DNA of 28,341 nucleotides from positions 1 through 28,341 of the IMG/VR virus record IMGVR_UViG_3300020463_000099, one strand, 5' to 3'. Under the pieces are notes generated by a model that did no database searches, had not been told where the DNA came from, and was given only the letters and a program-made list of their open reading frames with translations. The position numbers and the translations under genes are program-made. The DNA is from a virus. Positions 8,445-15,623 of the stretch are shown here, one piece after another; position 1 is the first letter of the stretch; every line of letters starts with the position of its first letter.

Positions 8445-8660
8445 TTATTTTTTTAAAACTTTTTCTGCACCTGCGATACCGAAACTACCTAATGTAGTGA
8501 ATAGGAAAGAATTGTATACCACATCATTGATAACTAAATCTTTACCCATAAGTCCAGTAACAACATCTGCAAATGCAAATAAAACCATTACTGTGAATGC
8601 ACCGAAACCAATTATTGATTTCTCGTTGTATTCATTGTTGTCTTTAAATATTGCCCACAT
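8445..8660 (-). CDS. Small membrane protein, holin-like candidate, 71 aa
   Basis: Two hydrophobic segments are visible: about residues 17-38 (IIGFGAFTVMVLFAFADVVTG) and 50-66 (YNSFLFTTLGSFGIAGA). They are separated by a short polar loop (KDLVIND), with a charged N-terminus and a KK end. Size and layout fit phage holins or other small two-helix phage membrane proteins. I do not recognise a named family, and no endolysin gene is seen nearby. Ribosome binding site GGAG lies before the ATG; the gene follows the tube gene by 12 bases. Holin function is inference from topology only. Confidence 0.5.
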   Translation of the reverse strand: MWAIFKDNNEYNEKSIIGFGAFTVMVLFAFADVVTGLMGKDLVINDVVYNSFLFTTLGSFGIAGAEKVLKK

Positions 8661-8672
8661 AATTTTTCTCCG

Positions 8673-9161
8673 TTAGAATTGTAGTATTGCGTAGTCGTAT
8701 TGTAAAGTAAGTGCGATGTCTGCAACTTCTGATGATGCGAAATCTAATTCATTAAAGTTTGCTTCTGTGATGAATGCTCCTTTTAATGTCCACTCCTCAA
8801 CTTTATCTCCGACTGGTCCCAATACATTAAATGTGATGTCTTTTTTATAGAAGTCTGAGTATCCGTCACGACCAGTTACTGATTCGTGATGTAATCTAAC
8901 CCACTCAATTACTGATTGTGCTCCTGATGGAACGATTGGGTCATACAATGTGATACTAATAGGTTGCCAAGTAGCTTTACCTTTTACATATCTTTTCGTA
9001 TTGATATGGTCTAATGTGATTGTTTCAAATTGAATACTTGGTCTTGCCATTGTTTTAACAAGATATGCTGGTATCCCGTCAATCTCCATAACAAACCTAT
9101 TTTTTGTTTTCGGTTCAAATGGTGTAAAAAATATATCATTTGGGTCTATAAACTCGGCCAC
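8673..9161 (-). CDS. 19: Tail tube protein (gp19), 162 aa
   Basis: The length matches T4 gp19 (163 aa). Typical features are the N-terminal D-P-N-D-I-F-F-T-P-F-E-P-K-x-K-N-R-F, the loop I-D-G-I-P-A-Y-L-V-K-T, the segment W-Q-P-I-S-I-T-L-Y-D-P-I and the C-terminal Q-Y-D-Y-A-I-L. Hexameric rings of this protein stack to form the inner tube through which DNA leaves. The start codon is GTG at 9161, placed 9 bases after AGGAG. A late-promoter-like motif lies 35 bases upstream at 9197-9210. It is unusual that the sheath gene is separated from this one by a plus-strand gene island; in T4 genes 18 and 19 are adjacent. Confidence 0.9.
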   Translation of the reverse strand: MAEFIDPNDIFFTPFEPKTKNRFVMEIDGIPAYLVKTMARPSIQFETITLDHINTKRYVKGKATWQPISITLYDPIVPSGAQSVIEWVRLHHESVTGRDGYSDFYKKDITFNVLGPVGDKVEEWTLKGAFITEANFNELDFASSEVADIALTLQYDYAILQF

Positions 9162-9196
9162 TTTCTTTCTCCTATAAAGACTTTTTTTCTATTACA

Positions 9197-9210
9197 TTAA
9201 TAAATATAAC
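9197..9210 (-). promoter_or_regulatory. Late-promoter-like motif before the tube gene
   Basis: Sense strand GTTATATTTATTAA, one of the best copies of the recurring motif, 35 bases before the GTG of gene 19. The neighbouring plus-strand genes point away from it, so it begins a new minus-strand unit. Confidence 0.6.
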
Positions 9211-9254
9211 GAAACTAAAAAAAGTGATTTTCTATAACGACTTATTTTGATATA

Positions 9255-9281
9255 TTTTTTAGAAGTTTTTTAGAAGTTTTT
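9255..9281 (+). repeat. Short tandem repeat TTTTTTAGAAG x2 plus part of a third
   Basis: Two perfect 11-bp units at 9255-9265 and 9266-9276, then TTTTT. The array ends 2 bases before a TTGACA box at 9284. An operator or UP-element role is possible; nothing more can be said. Confidence 0.6.
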
Positions 9282-9283
9282 AC

Positions 9284-9312
9284 TTGACATTGTCATTTAT
9301 TCATTGTATATT
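9284..9312 (+). promoter_or_regulatory. Sigma70-like promoter of the plus-strand island (first copy)
   Basis: TTGACA (9284-9289), a 17-base spacer, and TATATT (9307-9312). The -10 region shares the 14 bases TTGTATATTATAGT with the second promoter at 9424. The predicted start point falls at about 9318-9319, on the ATG of the following small gene, so that mRNA would be leaderless or nearly so. Confidence 0.7.
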
Positions 9313-9317
9313 ATAGT

Positions 9318-9416
9318 ATGATTGATGAAATAATATGTGAAGAGTGTGGTGTTGAAACCGGTGGCTTTTTCCTTTGTGATGATTGTGAAGAAGAACTTTT
9401 CGAAGAAAATAATTAA
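9318..9416 (+). CDS. 32-aa protein with two CxxC knuckles (putative zinc mini-protein)
   Basis: The frame reads ATG to TAA, 32 residues. Cysteines at 7, 10, 20 and 23 form CEEC and CDDC separated by nine residues, as in small rubredoxin-like or zinc-ribbon folds. The rest is strongly acidic (EEELFEENN). It has no Shine-Dalgarno sequence; the ATG lies about 6 bases after a consensus-like -10 box, so translation may be leaderless. It is followed by a second, near-identical promoter and a larger plus-strand gene. Small acidic zinc proteins made early by phages can bind host enzymes, but no function is shown here. Being so short it could be fortuitous; the cysteine spacing and dedicated promoter argue that it is real. 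Confidence 0.55.
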   Translation: MIDEIICEECGVETGGFFLCDDCEEELFEENN

Positions 9417-9423
9417 AAAAAGC

Positions 9424-9452
9424 TTGACTTTTACAAATAGTATTTGTATATT
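9424..9452 (+). promoter_or_regulatory. Sigma70-like promoter of the plus-strand island (second copy)
   Basis: TTGACT (9424-9429), a 17-base spacer, and TATATT (9447-9452) inside the shared TTGTATATTATAGT block. It drives the 132-aa gene, whose ATG at 9483 follows an AAAGGAAAA ribosome binding site. Confidence 0.7.
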
Positions 9453-9482
9453 ATAGTGTAAGTTAATTGATAAAGGAAAAAT

Positions 9483-9881
9483 ATGATTGAAAATAATGAA
9501 ATAATTACGACTGATACCGAAGGTATTTATATGAGAGATTACCAAGATACTCTTGTTCCAAGAGCTTTTGGTTTTGACAATAGGACATTCACTATGAATG
9601 TTTATCAATACGCACACAATCCTATGGAATTGTATGAAGCAAATCAAAACCAACCAAGATTAAATATTATGAATTACGCTAATACTGACCTTGGTGAAGT
9701 AGCTCATTACAAGGGTATTCCTATGATGTATAGATTTAATCCAGTTATTAGAGAAATGATGATGACTGGTAATTATAGAATTAGGTATCGTGGTTGTAGT
9801 AAAACACACTATGGGTATAGAAGAGCCCAAGGTTATTGTTTGGCTGAATATGCTGATACATTTGCTATTTATCCTAAGTAG
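9483..9881 (+). CDS. Hypothetical plus-strand protein, 132 aa
   Basis: I do not recognise this protein. It is rich in Tyr, Met and Asn, contains no obvious membrane segment, and ends with a basic, Tyr-rich stretch (YRIRYRGCSKTHYGYRRAQGY) that could bind nucleic acid. It has a clear ribosome binding site and its own sigma70-like promoter, in the opposite direction to the structural genes around it, which suggests early expression by host RNA polymerase. The stop codon is TAG. Twelve bases later comes a predicted H-type pseudoknot, and the frame stays open for 30 further codons to TAA at 9972-9974, so low-level readthrough is conceivable. A strong bidirectional terminator follows. Confidence 0.75.
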   Translation: MIENNEIITTDTEGIYMRDYQDTLVPRAFGFDNRTFTMNVYQYAHNPMELYEANQNQPRLNIMNYANTDLGEVAHYKGIPMMYRFNPVIREMMMTGNYRIRYRGCSKTHYGYRRAQGYCLAEYADTFAIYPK

Positions 9882-9893
9882 TTTTGTGGGTTT

Positions 9894-9978
9894 GCGGTGA
9901 CTACATATTTGGAACCGCGTGGGTTATGTAGGGTTTCACGATTTAGAAACAACCCTTGTGAGTTAGGTGGTTAAACTC
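9894..9978 (+). ncRNA. Structured 3' region: H-type pseudoknot plus two hairpins
   Basis: GCGGT (9894-9898) pairs with ACCGC (9914-9918), and CTACATA (9901-9907) pairs with TATGTAG (9925-9931). The order A-B-A'-B' makes an H-type pseudoknot with short loops of 2, 6 and 6 bases. Next comes a stem AGGG/CCCT (9930-9933 with 9953-9956) enclosing TTTC/GAAA, then GAGTT/AACTC (9960-9964 with 9974-9978). It does not look like a tRNA. It could protect the mRNA 3' end, act as a small RNA, or promote readthrough of the TAG at 9879-9881. Confidence 0.45.
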
Positions 9979-10004
9979 TCAAATTTTTTCTTCCTTATCA
10001 AAAC

Positions 10005-10034
10005 AAAAAACCCCCGAGAGTATCGGGGGTTTTT
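10005..10034. terminator. Bidirectional intrinsic terminator
   Basis: Hairpin CCCCCGA (10011-10017), loop GAGTA, TCGGGGG (10023-10029), preceded by A6 and followed by T5. It therefore works on both strands, ending the plus-strand gene at 9881 and the sheath gene ending at 10059. Confidence 0.92.
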
Positions 10035-10058
10035 CTTATTCTCTGATTAAGAATTCAA

Positions 10059-12443
10059 TTACTCTGGAAATGCTGCTCCAGTTGGTTGAACTACGAAATC
10101 TAAGACTATGAACTCAGCTGTTCTGGTTGGTTGGATAAAGATTTGACCAACTAATTGGTTTCTATCCACAACATCTGGTGTGTTGTTTGATTCGTCCATT
10201 ACCACCCTAAACGCTGTTAGTCCTGAATTTGCTTGTACTTGTTCTAAGTATGGATTCACAATATTCAAGAATCTGTTTCTTGTTGCATTTGTGTTTTGTT
10301 CAAATACCAAGAATCTTGAAGATGATGCGATGAACTTTCTTAAGTTAATCAACAATCTTCTTACATTGATTCTGTCTAATGCACTTGGTTTAGCTTGTAG
10401 TGTTTTCTGTCCAAACACAACCACACCTTGACCTGGGAAAGTTGCGATAGGATTAATACGATTTTCGTATAAATCATCTCTTTCCAAGTTCGTTAGTCTT
10501 GTTTGTGCTTCTAACACTTCAGTTAATCCACCACGATTTAAACCTGCTGGTGCAAACCACTCTTGTCCTACTGCGTCATTTTGTGCATATACACCTGGTA
10601 ATACTACTGAAGGTGGGACCCAAGTTGGTTTGTTTTTAACACCATCTAAGATTTTCACCCAAGGATAATATGTTCCGACATAGTTTGAATCTAATGTTTT
10701 GATATCATTGACTGCGTTATCAATTGAACGACCATATGCTGACCCGTCCATAATGAAGAAACAATCTGCTCTATCTTCAACTTTATCAATTGCGTGATTA
10801 GTTACGACTGAGTGTAATTGGTGAATAACACCTGGAAGTGCTAACAAGTTGATATCAAATTCGTCTGGATTTGATACTGCGTTAATCGCTTTCTTGAATG
10901 CTACTGAACCACTTGATGTGGCAAGTGCCATATCAAAACCTTGTGAGTTTCCTGCCACAATATCTGTTCCGGTTTTCTTAGGTGCTGCTGGATTCATTCC
11001 ATCAAAACCACCTTGGAAAGGAACTACAAACTTTCTTTGTTTTAAGTGTGAAAGTGCTAATGTAATTTTCTCATTTGCTGCAGAGTTTGGTGTTCCTAAT
11101 GTGGAAGCGTCTGCGTGTCCAGATTGATTTTCTAAACTCATTGTTACATTATTTCCAGTTGCTGCTGCCGCTGGTGTTTTTCTCAAATATTGTTTATTAG
11201 TTTCATTTGCGAAGTCAAAACCAAAATAAACATTTGAATCAAATGCTCCTCTTGAATTTATCTGACTTGAAACAAATGAAGCTATTGGTGCAGTTGCTGT
11301 TCCACCACCAACAAGTGTGATTGAATCATCACTTGGTGTAGTTAGTTTTCCGAATCCCATTGGAACTAATGATTCTGCGATACCTGTTAAATTATCGTAA
11401 TCTCTAATATAAATATATTTAGATTGATTTGGATAATCACCATTGTTTGTTAATTTTCCAGTAGTTTCAATAGTTACATATCTATCACCGATTGCTCTTG
11501 GTAAGAAGTTTATTGAATCTTCATCAAATGTTAGATTTTGGAAACTTTCTAAAATTGTCCCATCATCATTTTGACCTGGATTGTTAACCTGAACATCTAA
11601 TGTAAATGTTCCGTAATCACTACCTGCTACATCTTTTGCTTCTCTGATGTCACGGATACCGACTTTAAATTTTGAATTAGCTGCGTCTCCGTCTGCACGA
11701 GTATAGACTGAAAATAAGTCTGTTCTTACTCCACCAACTAATTGTGATTGGATTGGTGGTGTTTGTGCCGGTGAGTGGTCACTTAAGAATGAATCACTAC
11801 CTGTTGCAAAACTCATACTGACATTTAAATCAAGGTTACTATTTGAATAGTATCCTTTATTATCTACCGCTAAATATACTTTTTGTTTGGTTTCTTGTGG
11901 GTCTGTACTAAATATATTTCCGATATAGTTTGATGAACCTGTATCAAAACTAATTGGATAAGCTGTTGCTCCATTTGTACTTTTTGCTATCGTTAATGAT
12001 GCTGCTGCCCAATCTGCCCCGACTGCTAATGAAGCACTTCCTGGACCATTTAAGAAACCTGTTGTTGATGCGTTAGGTGCCTCAGCCGAATTACCTCTTG
12101 AAGGTTTCAGTACTGCTGCTATTGTTTGGGCTCCTGCAGAACTACTTAGTGTTAATGCTAAATAGTCTGATGAGTATCCACCAATTCCTAAGACACGAAC
12201 GATTGTTACTGTCCCTGCACTTTGAAGATATTGCTTCGCTGTGAATGGAACATAAAAGTCTTGAGATTCTTTACCAAATATTTCTTCAAACTCACTAAAG
12301 TTTCTGATAATTGTTGGAACAAATGCTGGACCTTCTTGTGTTGGTCCAATTAATGCTGCTCCAATTTCAGTAATACCTTGTGGTAAGAAAGATAAATCTT
12401 TTTCTCTGGTAAATACTCCAGGACTTACTATTCTTTCTGCCAT
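10059..12443 (-). CDS. 18: Contractile tail sheath protein (gp18), 794 aa
   Basis: The N-terminus R-I-V-S-P-G-V-F-T-R-E-K-D-L-S is the family's opening motif. The C-terminal ~130 residues hold the conserved sheath core: F-E-Q-N-x-x-x-T-R-x-R-F near residue 700, then L-T-A-F-R-V-V-M-D-E-S-N-N-T-P and I-F-I-Q-P-T-R-T-A-E-F-I-V-L-D-F. T4 gp18 is 659 aa; the extra length lies in the middle (roughly residues 100-420), where sheath proteins carry variable surface domains. It polymerises around the tube and contracts to drive injection. ATG with GGGAG ribosome binding site; a late-promoter-like motif 30 bases upstream; a strong terminator after the stop. Confidence 0.93.
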   Translation of the reverse strand: MAERIVSPGVFTREKDLSFLPQGITEIGAALIGPTQEGPAFVPTIIRNFSEFEEIFGKESQDFYVPFTAKQYLQSAGTVTIVRVLGIGGYSSDYLALTLSSSAGAQTIAAVLKPSRGNSAEAPNASTTGFLNGPGSASLAVGADWAAASLTIAKSTNGATAYPISFDTGSSNYIGNIFSTDPQETKQKVYLAVDNKGYYSNSNLDLNVSMSFATGSDSFLSDHSPAQTPPIQSQLVGGVRTDLFSVYTRADGDAANSKFKVGIRDIREAKDVAGSDYGTFTLDVQVNNPGQNDDGTILESFQNLTFDEDSINFLPRAIGDRYVTIETTGKLTNNGDYPNQSKYIYIRDYDNLTGIAESLVPMGFGKLTTPSDDSITLVGGGTATAPIASFVSSQINSRGAFDSNVYFGFDFANETNKQYLRKTPAAAATGNNVTMSLENQSGHADASTLGTPNSAANEKITLALSHLKQRKFVVPFQGGFDGMNPAAPKKTGTDIVAGNSQGFDMALATSSGSVAFKKAINAVSNPDEFDINLLALPGVIHQLHSVVTNHAIDKVEDRADCFFIMDGSAYGRSIDNAVNDIKTLDSNYVGTYYPWVKILDGVKNKPTWVPPSVVLPGVYAQNDAVGQEWFAPAGLNRGGLTEVLEAQTRLTNLERDDLYENRINPIATFPGQGVVVFGQKTLQAKPSALDRINVRRLLINLRKFIASSSRFLVFEQNTNATRNRFLNIVNPYLEQVQANSGLTAFRVVMDESNNTPDVVDRNQLVGQIFIQPTRTAEFIVLDFVVQPTGAAFPE

Positions 12444-12473
12444 TTCTTTTCTCCCTAAAGATTATTAACTATG

Positions 12474-12483
12474 TATAAATATC
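12474..12483 (-). promoter_or_regulatory. Late-promoter-like motif before the sheath gene
   Basis: Sense strand GATATTTATA, 30 bases before the ATG at 12443. It belongs to the recurring motif set. Confidence 0.55.
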
Positions 12484-12517
12484 ATAGTAATTTCTCAAAA
12501 TTCACTCGTAAGAGTAA

Positions 12518-12799
12518 TTATTTTGTTGGTGTAAATACACCAGTTTCTGGGTCAAGATTCCCTGCACCATACTTATCATTTAATTCTTGAACTAATGCTA
12601 TTTCTTGATTTTGAACTTCTGAATACTGAGTTTCTAATCTCAATTTTTCATTAGACAATCTTTCAAGTTGTTGTTCTTGATTGATACGAGCAACTTCCAA
12701 TTTACCCAATGATAACTCAATATTGGCGTAATTTGTTCTTAGTCCTTGTAATGAATCTAACTCATCTTGTGTGAATTTAATTTCTGTGTTTTTTGCCAT
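12518..12799 (-). CDS. Small coiled-coil protein, 93 aa
   Basis: Residues about 8-75 show heptad-like spacing of L, I and V with many Q and E (LGKLEVARINQEQQLERL, then LSNEKLRLETQYSEVQNQE), so a long coiled coil is likely. The C-terminal tail (KYGAGNLDPETGVFTPTK) is probably extended. Short proteins of this shape are common near tail-fibre and sheath genes of marine phages, but I know no assigned function; a trimerising adaptor or fibre chaperone is possible. A TAGGAG ribosome binding site and a late-promoter-like motif precede the ATG. Confidence 0.7.
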   Translation of the reverse strand: MAKNTEIKFTQDELDSLQGLRTNYANIELSLGKLEVARINQEQQLERLSNEKLRLETQYSEVQNQEIALVQELNDKYGAGNLDPETGVFTPTK

Positions 12800-12821
12800 T
12801 ATAACTCCTAATTTGGTTTAG

Positions 12822-12832
12822 TAATAAATATT
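12822..12832 (-). promoter_or_regulatory. Late-promoter-like motif before the coiled-coil gene
   Basis: Sense strand AATATTTATTA, 22 bases before the ATG at 12799, overlapping the spacer just after the stop of the S74 fibre gene. Confidence 0.5.
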
Positions 12833-12834
12833 GA

Positions 12835-13851
12835 TTATTTTTTCAAACAATCACAATTTTTTTCAATATCTTTAATTTTTTTATCTAATTCTTTAATACC
12901 TTCAATTAGTAATGGAACAAGTTTATCATACTTTACGGCCTTGTATCCATTTTTTCTTGTTGTTACTACTTCTGGCATTATTGCTTCTATTTCTTGTGCC
13001 AATACACCAACATCTTTACCTAAGTAGGTATCTTGTTTATCATTCCAAGTAAATTTGTAACCACCAATTTTGTCAATTTTTGCTAATGGTTTGTGTATAT
13101 TTGTAATATTGTCTTTAAGTCTTTCGTCTGATGAGTAGAATGCCACAACATCACCTGTTGATGTTAATGTTCCGTCAACATTTGTAGCTTTTCCGATTTC
13201 TACCGTACCTGCACTACCATCTAATGTTATGTAAGCAGCTAATCCACCACTACCATCATCACTTCTTAAGATAACATCTTTATCATTAAGTTCGTTTTGT
13301 ATGTATAAATCTCCAGTAGTGACTTGTGCTATATAAAAATTGTTACCGTCGTGATATATTCTTCCGTCTAATCCAGTTCCAAAATATGAAATAACACTAT
13401 CTAAATGTCTTGTGGCTTTATCAAAATTTGTAAGTGTTGCACTACCATCTATTGTTATGTAAGGAGTTGTTCCACCACTTCCGTCATCTGATTTTAAAAT
13501 AATATCTTTGTCATCAACTAAATTGGATATTGTTAAATCGCCGGTGTTATTTAAAAGAGAAGAATTAGTGCCGTCGTGAACCATTTGTAAATCATTACTA
13601 CTACCTGCTGATAATCTAACACTATCTGGCACTCTTACATAGTCGGTAGAGCCTTCTACCATAACCAACATATTTTGGTTACCAACTTTAAATAATAAAT
13701 TGTCGTCTGATTGTTCGTGGATATAAGTGTGACCACCGTCGCCATCGAAATTTAATTTGTTTGTTGGTGCTAAATTTGCGTCACCAGATAAGGTGAGTTC
13801 GTTTAAAGTGGGCGATGAGCCCGATACTATTACTTTTTTCCAACTTGGCAT
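12835..13851 (-). CDS. Tail fibre / tailspike-like protein with C-terminal S74 self-cleaving chaperone, 338 aa
   Basis: The N-terminus (PSWKKVIVSGS) is nearly identical to that of the 475-aa fibre protein and probably attaches both to the same virion site. The middle has two related repeats, each with D-K-D-[IV]-I-L-[KR]-S-D-D-G-S-G-G followed by YIT[IL]DGSA. The C-terminal ~99 residues match the intramolecular chaperone (peptidase S74) family: the S-D-E-R-L-K-D-N motif places the Ser/Lys pair at S241 and K246, and G-V-L-A-Q-E-I-E and Y-D-K-L-V-P-L-L-I-E follow. In this family the domain assists trimer folding and then cuts itself off before the Ser. A helical tail ends in CDCLKK. The mature fibre would be about 240 residues, so it is a short fibre. 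The ribosome binding site is AAGGAG. Confidence 0.88.
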   Translation of the reverse strand: MPSWKKVIVSGSSPTLNELTLSGDANLAPTNKLNFDGDGGHTYIHEQSDDNLLFKVGNQNMLVMVEGSTDYVRVPDSVRLSAGSSNDLQMVHDGTNSSLLNNTGDLTISNLVDDKDIILKSDDGSGGTTPYITIDGSATLTNFDKATRHLDSVISYFGTGLDGRIYHDGNNFYIAQVTTGDLYIQNELNDKDVILRSDDGSGGLAAYITLDGSAGTVEIGKATNVDGTLTSTGDVVAFYSSDERLKDNITNIHKPLAKIDKIGGYKFTWNDKQDTYLGKDVGVLAQEIEAIMPEVVTTRKNGYKAVKYDKLVPLLIEGIKELDKKIKDIEKNCDCLKK

Positions 13852-13894
13852 TTAATTTTTTCTCCTTACGGTTGGTTACCTACTCGGCCCACTT

Positions 13895-13914
13895 CCTTGA
13901 TTGCCACATCAAGG
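13895..13914 (-). promoter_or_regulatory. Hairpin in the leader of the S74 fibre gene
   Basis: A perfect 7-bp stem, CCTTGAT/ATCAAGG with a 6-base loop, flanked by further GGCC complementarity (13886-13889 with 13913-13916). It lies in the 72-base spacer between the 63-aa gene and the S74 gene. No U-tract follows on the sense strand, so it is not a clear terminator; it may stabilise the mRNA or affect translation. Confidence 0.4.
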
Positions 13915-13923
13915 CCAATAAAG

Positions 13924-14115
13924 TTATTTATCTTCTTCTAATTCTTTGTATTTTACCTGTAATTTTTCAATTGCGGATACTGCCTCAACTAATTTTTTAC
14001 CCGGTATCATACTTTCACTAAACAAATACAATATAAACTCAATTTCTGATTTCGTTAGACTTACTGCTCTTTGTTTTTCTTTTTTTACTTGCTCTATTCT
14101 GTCTACTATACCCAT
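13924..14115 (-). CDS. Small helical protein of unknown function, 63 aa
   Basis: The protein is predicted all-helical, with a basic first part (RIEQVKKEKQRA) and a central L-T-K-S-E-I-E-F-I-L-Y-L-F-S-E-S segment, then V-S-A-I-E-K-L-Q-V-K-Y-K-E-L-E. Similar short proteins with an 'LTk.EiefiL.l' core are often interleaved with fibre genes in marine phages, but I do not know a function. The ATG follows an AGAGG ribosome binding site, and a late-promoter-like motif lies 30 bases upstream inside the end of the preceding fibre gene. Confidence 0.65.
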   Translation of the reverse strand: MGIVDRIEQVKKEKQRAVSLTKSEIEFILYLFSESMIPGKKLVEAVSAIEKLQVKYKELEEDK

Positions 14116-14137
14116 AATAACCTCTAATTATCCTTTA

Positions 14138-15565
14138 CTATTCTACATAAATATATATGTCACCAGACTGAACTCTAATATTACCATTCTTTCGATATGT
14201 GGATAAATCAGATGTTACGACTGATGAAACGTGTGCGTCTGGTACTGATGCTACTGCACTTGAACCGAGTTTAGTTCCGATTTGGAAACCAAAACGACTT
14301 TCACTATCATCATAAACGAATGCACTACCACTAAATGCAGATTCTGTTTGAACAATCAAACCACCGTCACCAGTAGCTGAACCACTATTTAGTAGTAAGA
14401 ATCTATCTTGAACTAACAAGTTAGCGACATTTGCCTGTGTTGTATCACCATTGACTACAAAATTACCCTCAACTGTCAAGTCACCAGACATCTTAACACC
14501 CTCTGCACTATTTGAAGTGTCGATTTCTAAGATACCTGCTTTACCAGTCGCGTCAAATGATAGAGCTGATGCGTTGTTATCAACTAAGTCAATGTCTGTA
14601 GCTGCTCCTGTTAAATCTACATCACCACTAACACTTAAGTTTCCTGTTAAGTCAGCACCTGTTGCAGTTACACTAAATCTTTCTGTATTATTAATGTGAA
14701 CATTTACTTCATTTGAAGTATCAAATTTAATATATTCTTGGTCGGCTGCTGTTCCAATTTTTGTTAAACTGGAATTTATAAGAGATGTAATACTTGTTTG
14801 TGCTGCTGCTACATTAATTGCTAATGTTCCGTCACCTACTGATGCGTCTAAACCTGTTCCTGCAACATCTGCTGCTGCTTCTACTGCTGGCCCACTTGAA
14901 CCACCAACTACAATCTCACCATTACCTGTAAGTGCTAATGAATTAACTGTATCTGTTCCACTATCTTGTGAAATCAATACTGCTTTATCAGTTAATGCTG
15001 TAGCGTTTGTTCCACCCTCTGCTACTGCTAATTGAGTGTCTAATGTTAATGAAGCGAATTCGGCTGTTGAACTACCACTAATTGCTCCTACAACATTTAA
15101 TGCTTTTGACATATGAACTGCTTCTGAAGAGTTCTGTGTGTCTATTCTAATAAGTCCTTCTGCGCCGGTTGCGTCAATAGATAAAGCGTTTGCATTATTA
15201 TCAATCAAATCTATATCGGTTGCTCCATTAGTTAGAGTAATATCTCCACCTTGAACTTCTAAATCACCACTTAATGTTAATCCTGTAAATGTTGGTGAAT
15301 CACCTGTTCCAACACCGATTGATGTTCTTAGAGTTGCACCACTTTCTGCAACTGGGTCTGTTGTTCCGTCTCCAACTATCATTTGTCCATCTGAAAGAAC
15401 ACCTAACGCTGTGATTGCGCCTGTTCCACTACCGAGTAGAACACCACCATCTGTTAATGTAGTTGCACCGGTTCCACCTTGTGCCACTGCTAATTGTGTA
15501 TCTAATGTTACTGAACTCAACTCTGCGGCTGAACCACTAACAATAACTTTTTTCCAAGTTGCCAT
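14138..15565 (-). CDS. Repeat-containing tail/collar fibre protein, 475 aa
   Basis: The N-terminus (ATWKKVIVSGS) is shared with the S74 fibre. The body is low in aromatic and charged residues and rich in T, S, G, A and V. It includes two copies of S-[VL]-T-L-D-T-Q-L-A-V-A-x-G-G-T and two copies of a D-I-D-L-[IV]-D-N-N-A-x-A-L-S unit followed about 20 residues later by I-D-T-x-N-S-x-E. Such units are typical of fibrous, probably trimeric beta-structured phage fibres. There is no S74 domain or known adhesin tip; the C-terminus (GNIRVQSGDIYIYVE) is short. The ribosome binding site is AGGAG. It probably builds a shaft, with the neighbouring S74 protein or the short 105-aa protein as partners. Receptor binding is not shown by sequence. 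Confidence 0.75.
   Translation of the reverse strand: MATWKKVIVSGSAAELSSVTLDTQLAVAQGGTGATTLTDGGVLLGSGTGAITALGVLSDGQMIVGDGTTDPVAESGATLRTSIGVGTGDSPTFTGLTLSGDLEVQGGDITLTNGATDIDLIDNNANALSIDATGAEGLIRIDTQNSSEAVHMSKALNVVGAISGSSTAEFASLTLDTQLAVAEGGTNATALTDKAVLISQDSGTDTVNSLALTGNGEIVVGGSSGPAVEAAADVAGTGLDASVGDGTLAINVAAAQTSITSLINSSLTKIGTAADQEYIKFDTSNEVNVHINNTERFSVTATGADLTGNLSVSGDVDLTGAATDIDLVDNNASALSFDATGKAGILEIDTSNSAEGVKMSGDLTVEGNFVVNGDTTQANVANLLVQDRFLLLNSGSATGDGGLIVQTESAFSGSAFVYDDSESRFGFQIGTKLGSSAVASVPDAHVSSVVTSDLSTYRKNGNIRVQSGDIYIYVE
14146..14155 (-). promoter_or_regulatory. Late-promoter-like motif inside the 3' end of the fibre gene
   Basis: Sense strand TATATTTATG, coding for the last residues of the fibre (IYIYVE) and lying 30 bases before the ATG of the 63-aa gene. 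Confidence 0.4.
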
Positions 15566-15600
15566 TTTTATCTCCTATATGACGATATTTTATTTCTATC

Positions 15601-15612
15601 TATAAATATAAC
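15601..15612 (-). promoter_or_regulatory. Late-promoter-like motif before the 475-aa fibre gene
   Basis: Sense strand GTTATATTTATA, 35 bases before the ATG at 15565; spacing equals that of the gene 19 and gp13-like gene sites. Confidence 0.6.
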
Positions 15613-15623
15613 AAAACTAAATT

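Noticed and set aside
9297-9653. 118-codon minus-strand open frame opposite the plus-strand island
   Set aside because: Composition is I/F/N-rich without domain sense, and it covers both promoters and the start of a gene with proper signals on the other strand.
9882-9990. tRNA or tRNA-like gene in the 3' region of the plus-strand gene
   Set aside because: No T-arm GGTTCGA-type sequence, no 7-bp acceptor closing the region and no CCA; the pairing found is a pseudoknot plus hairpins.
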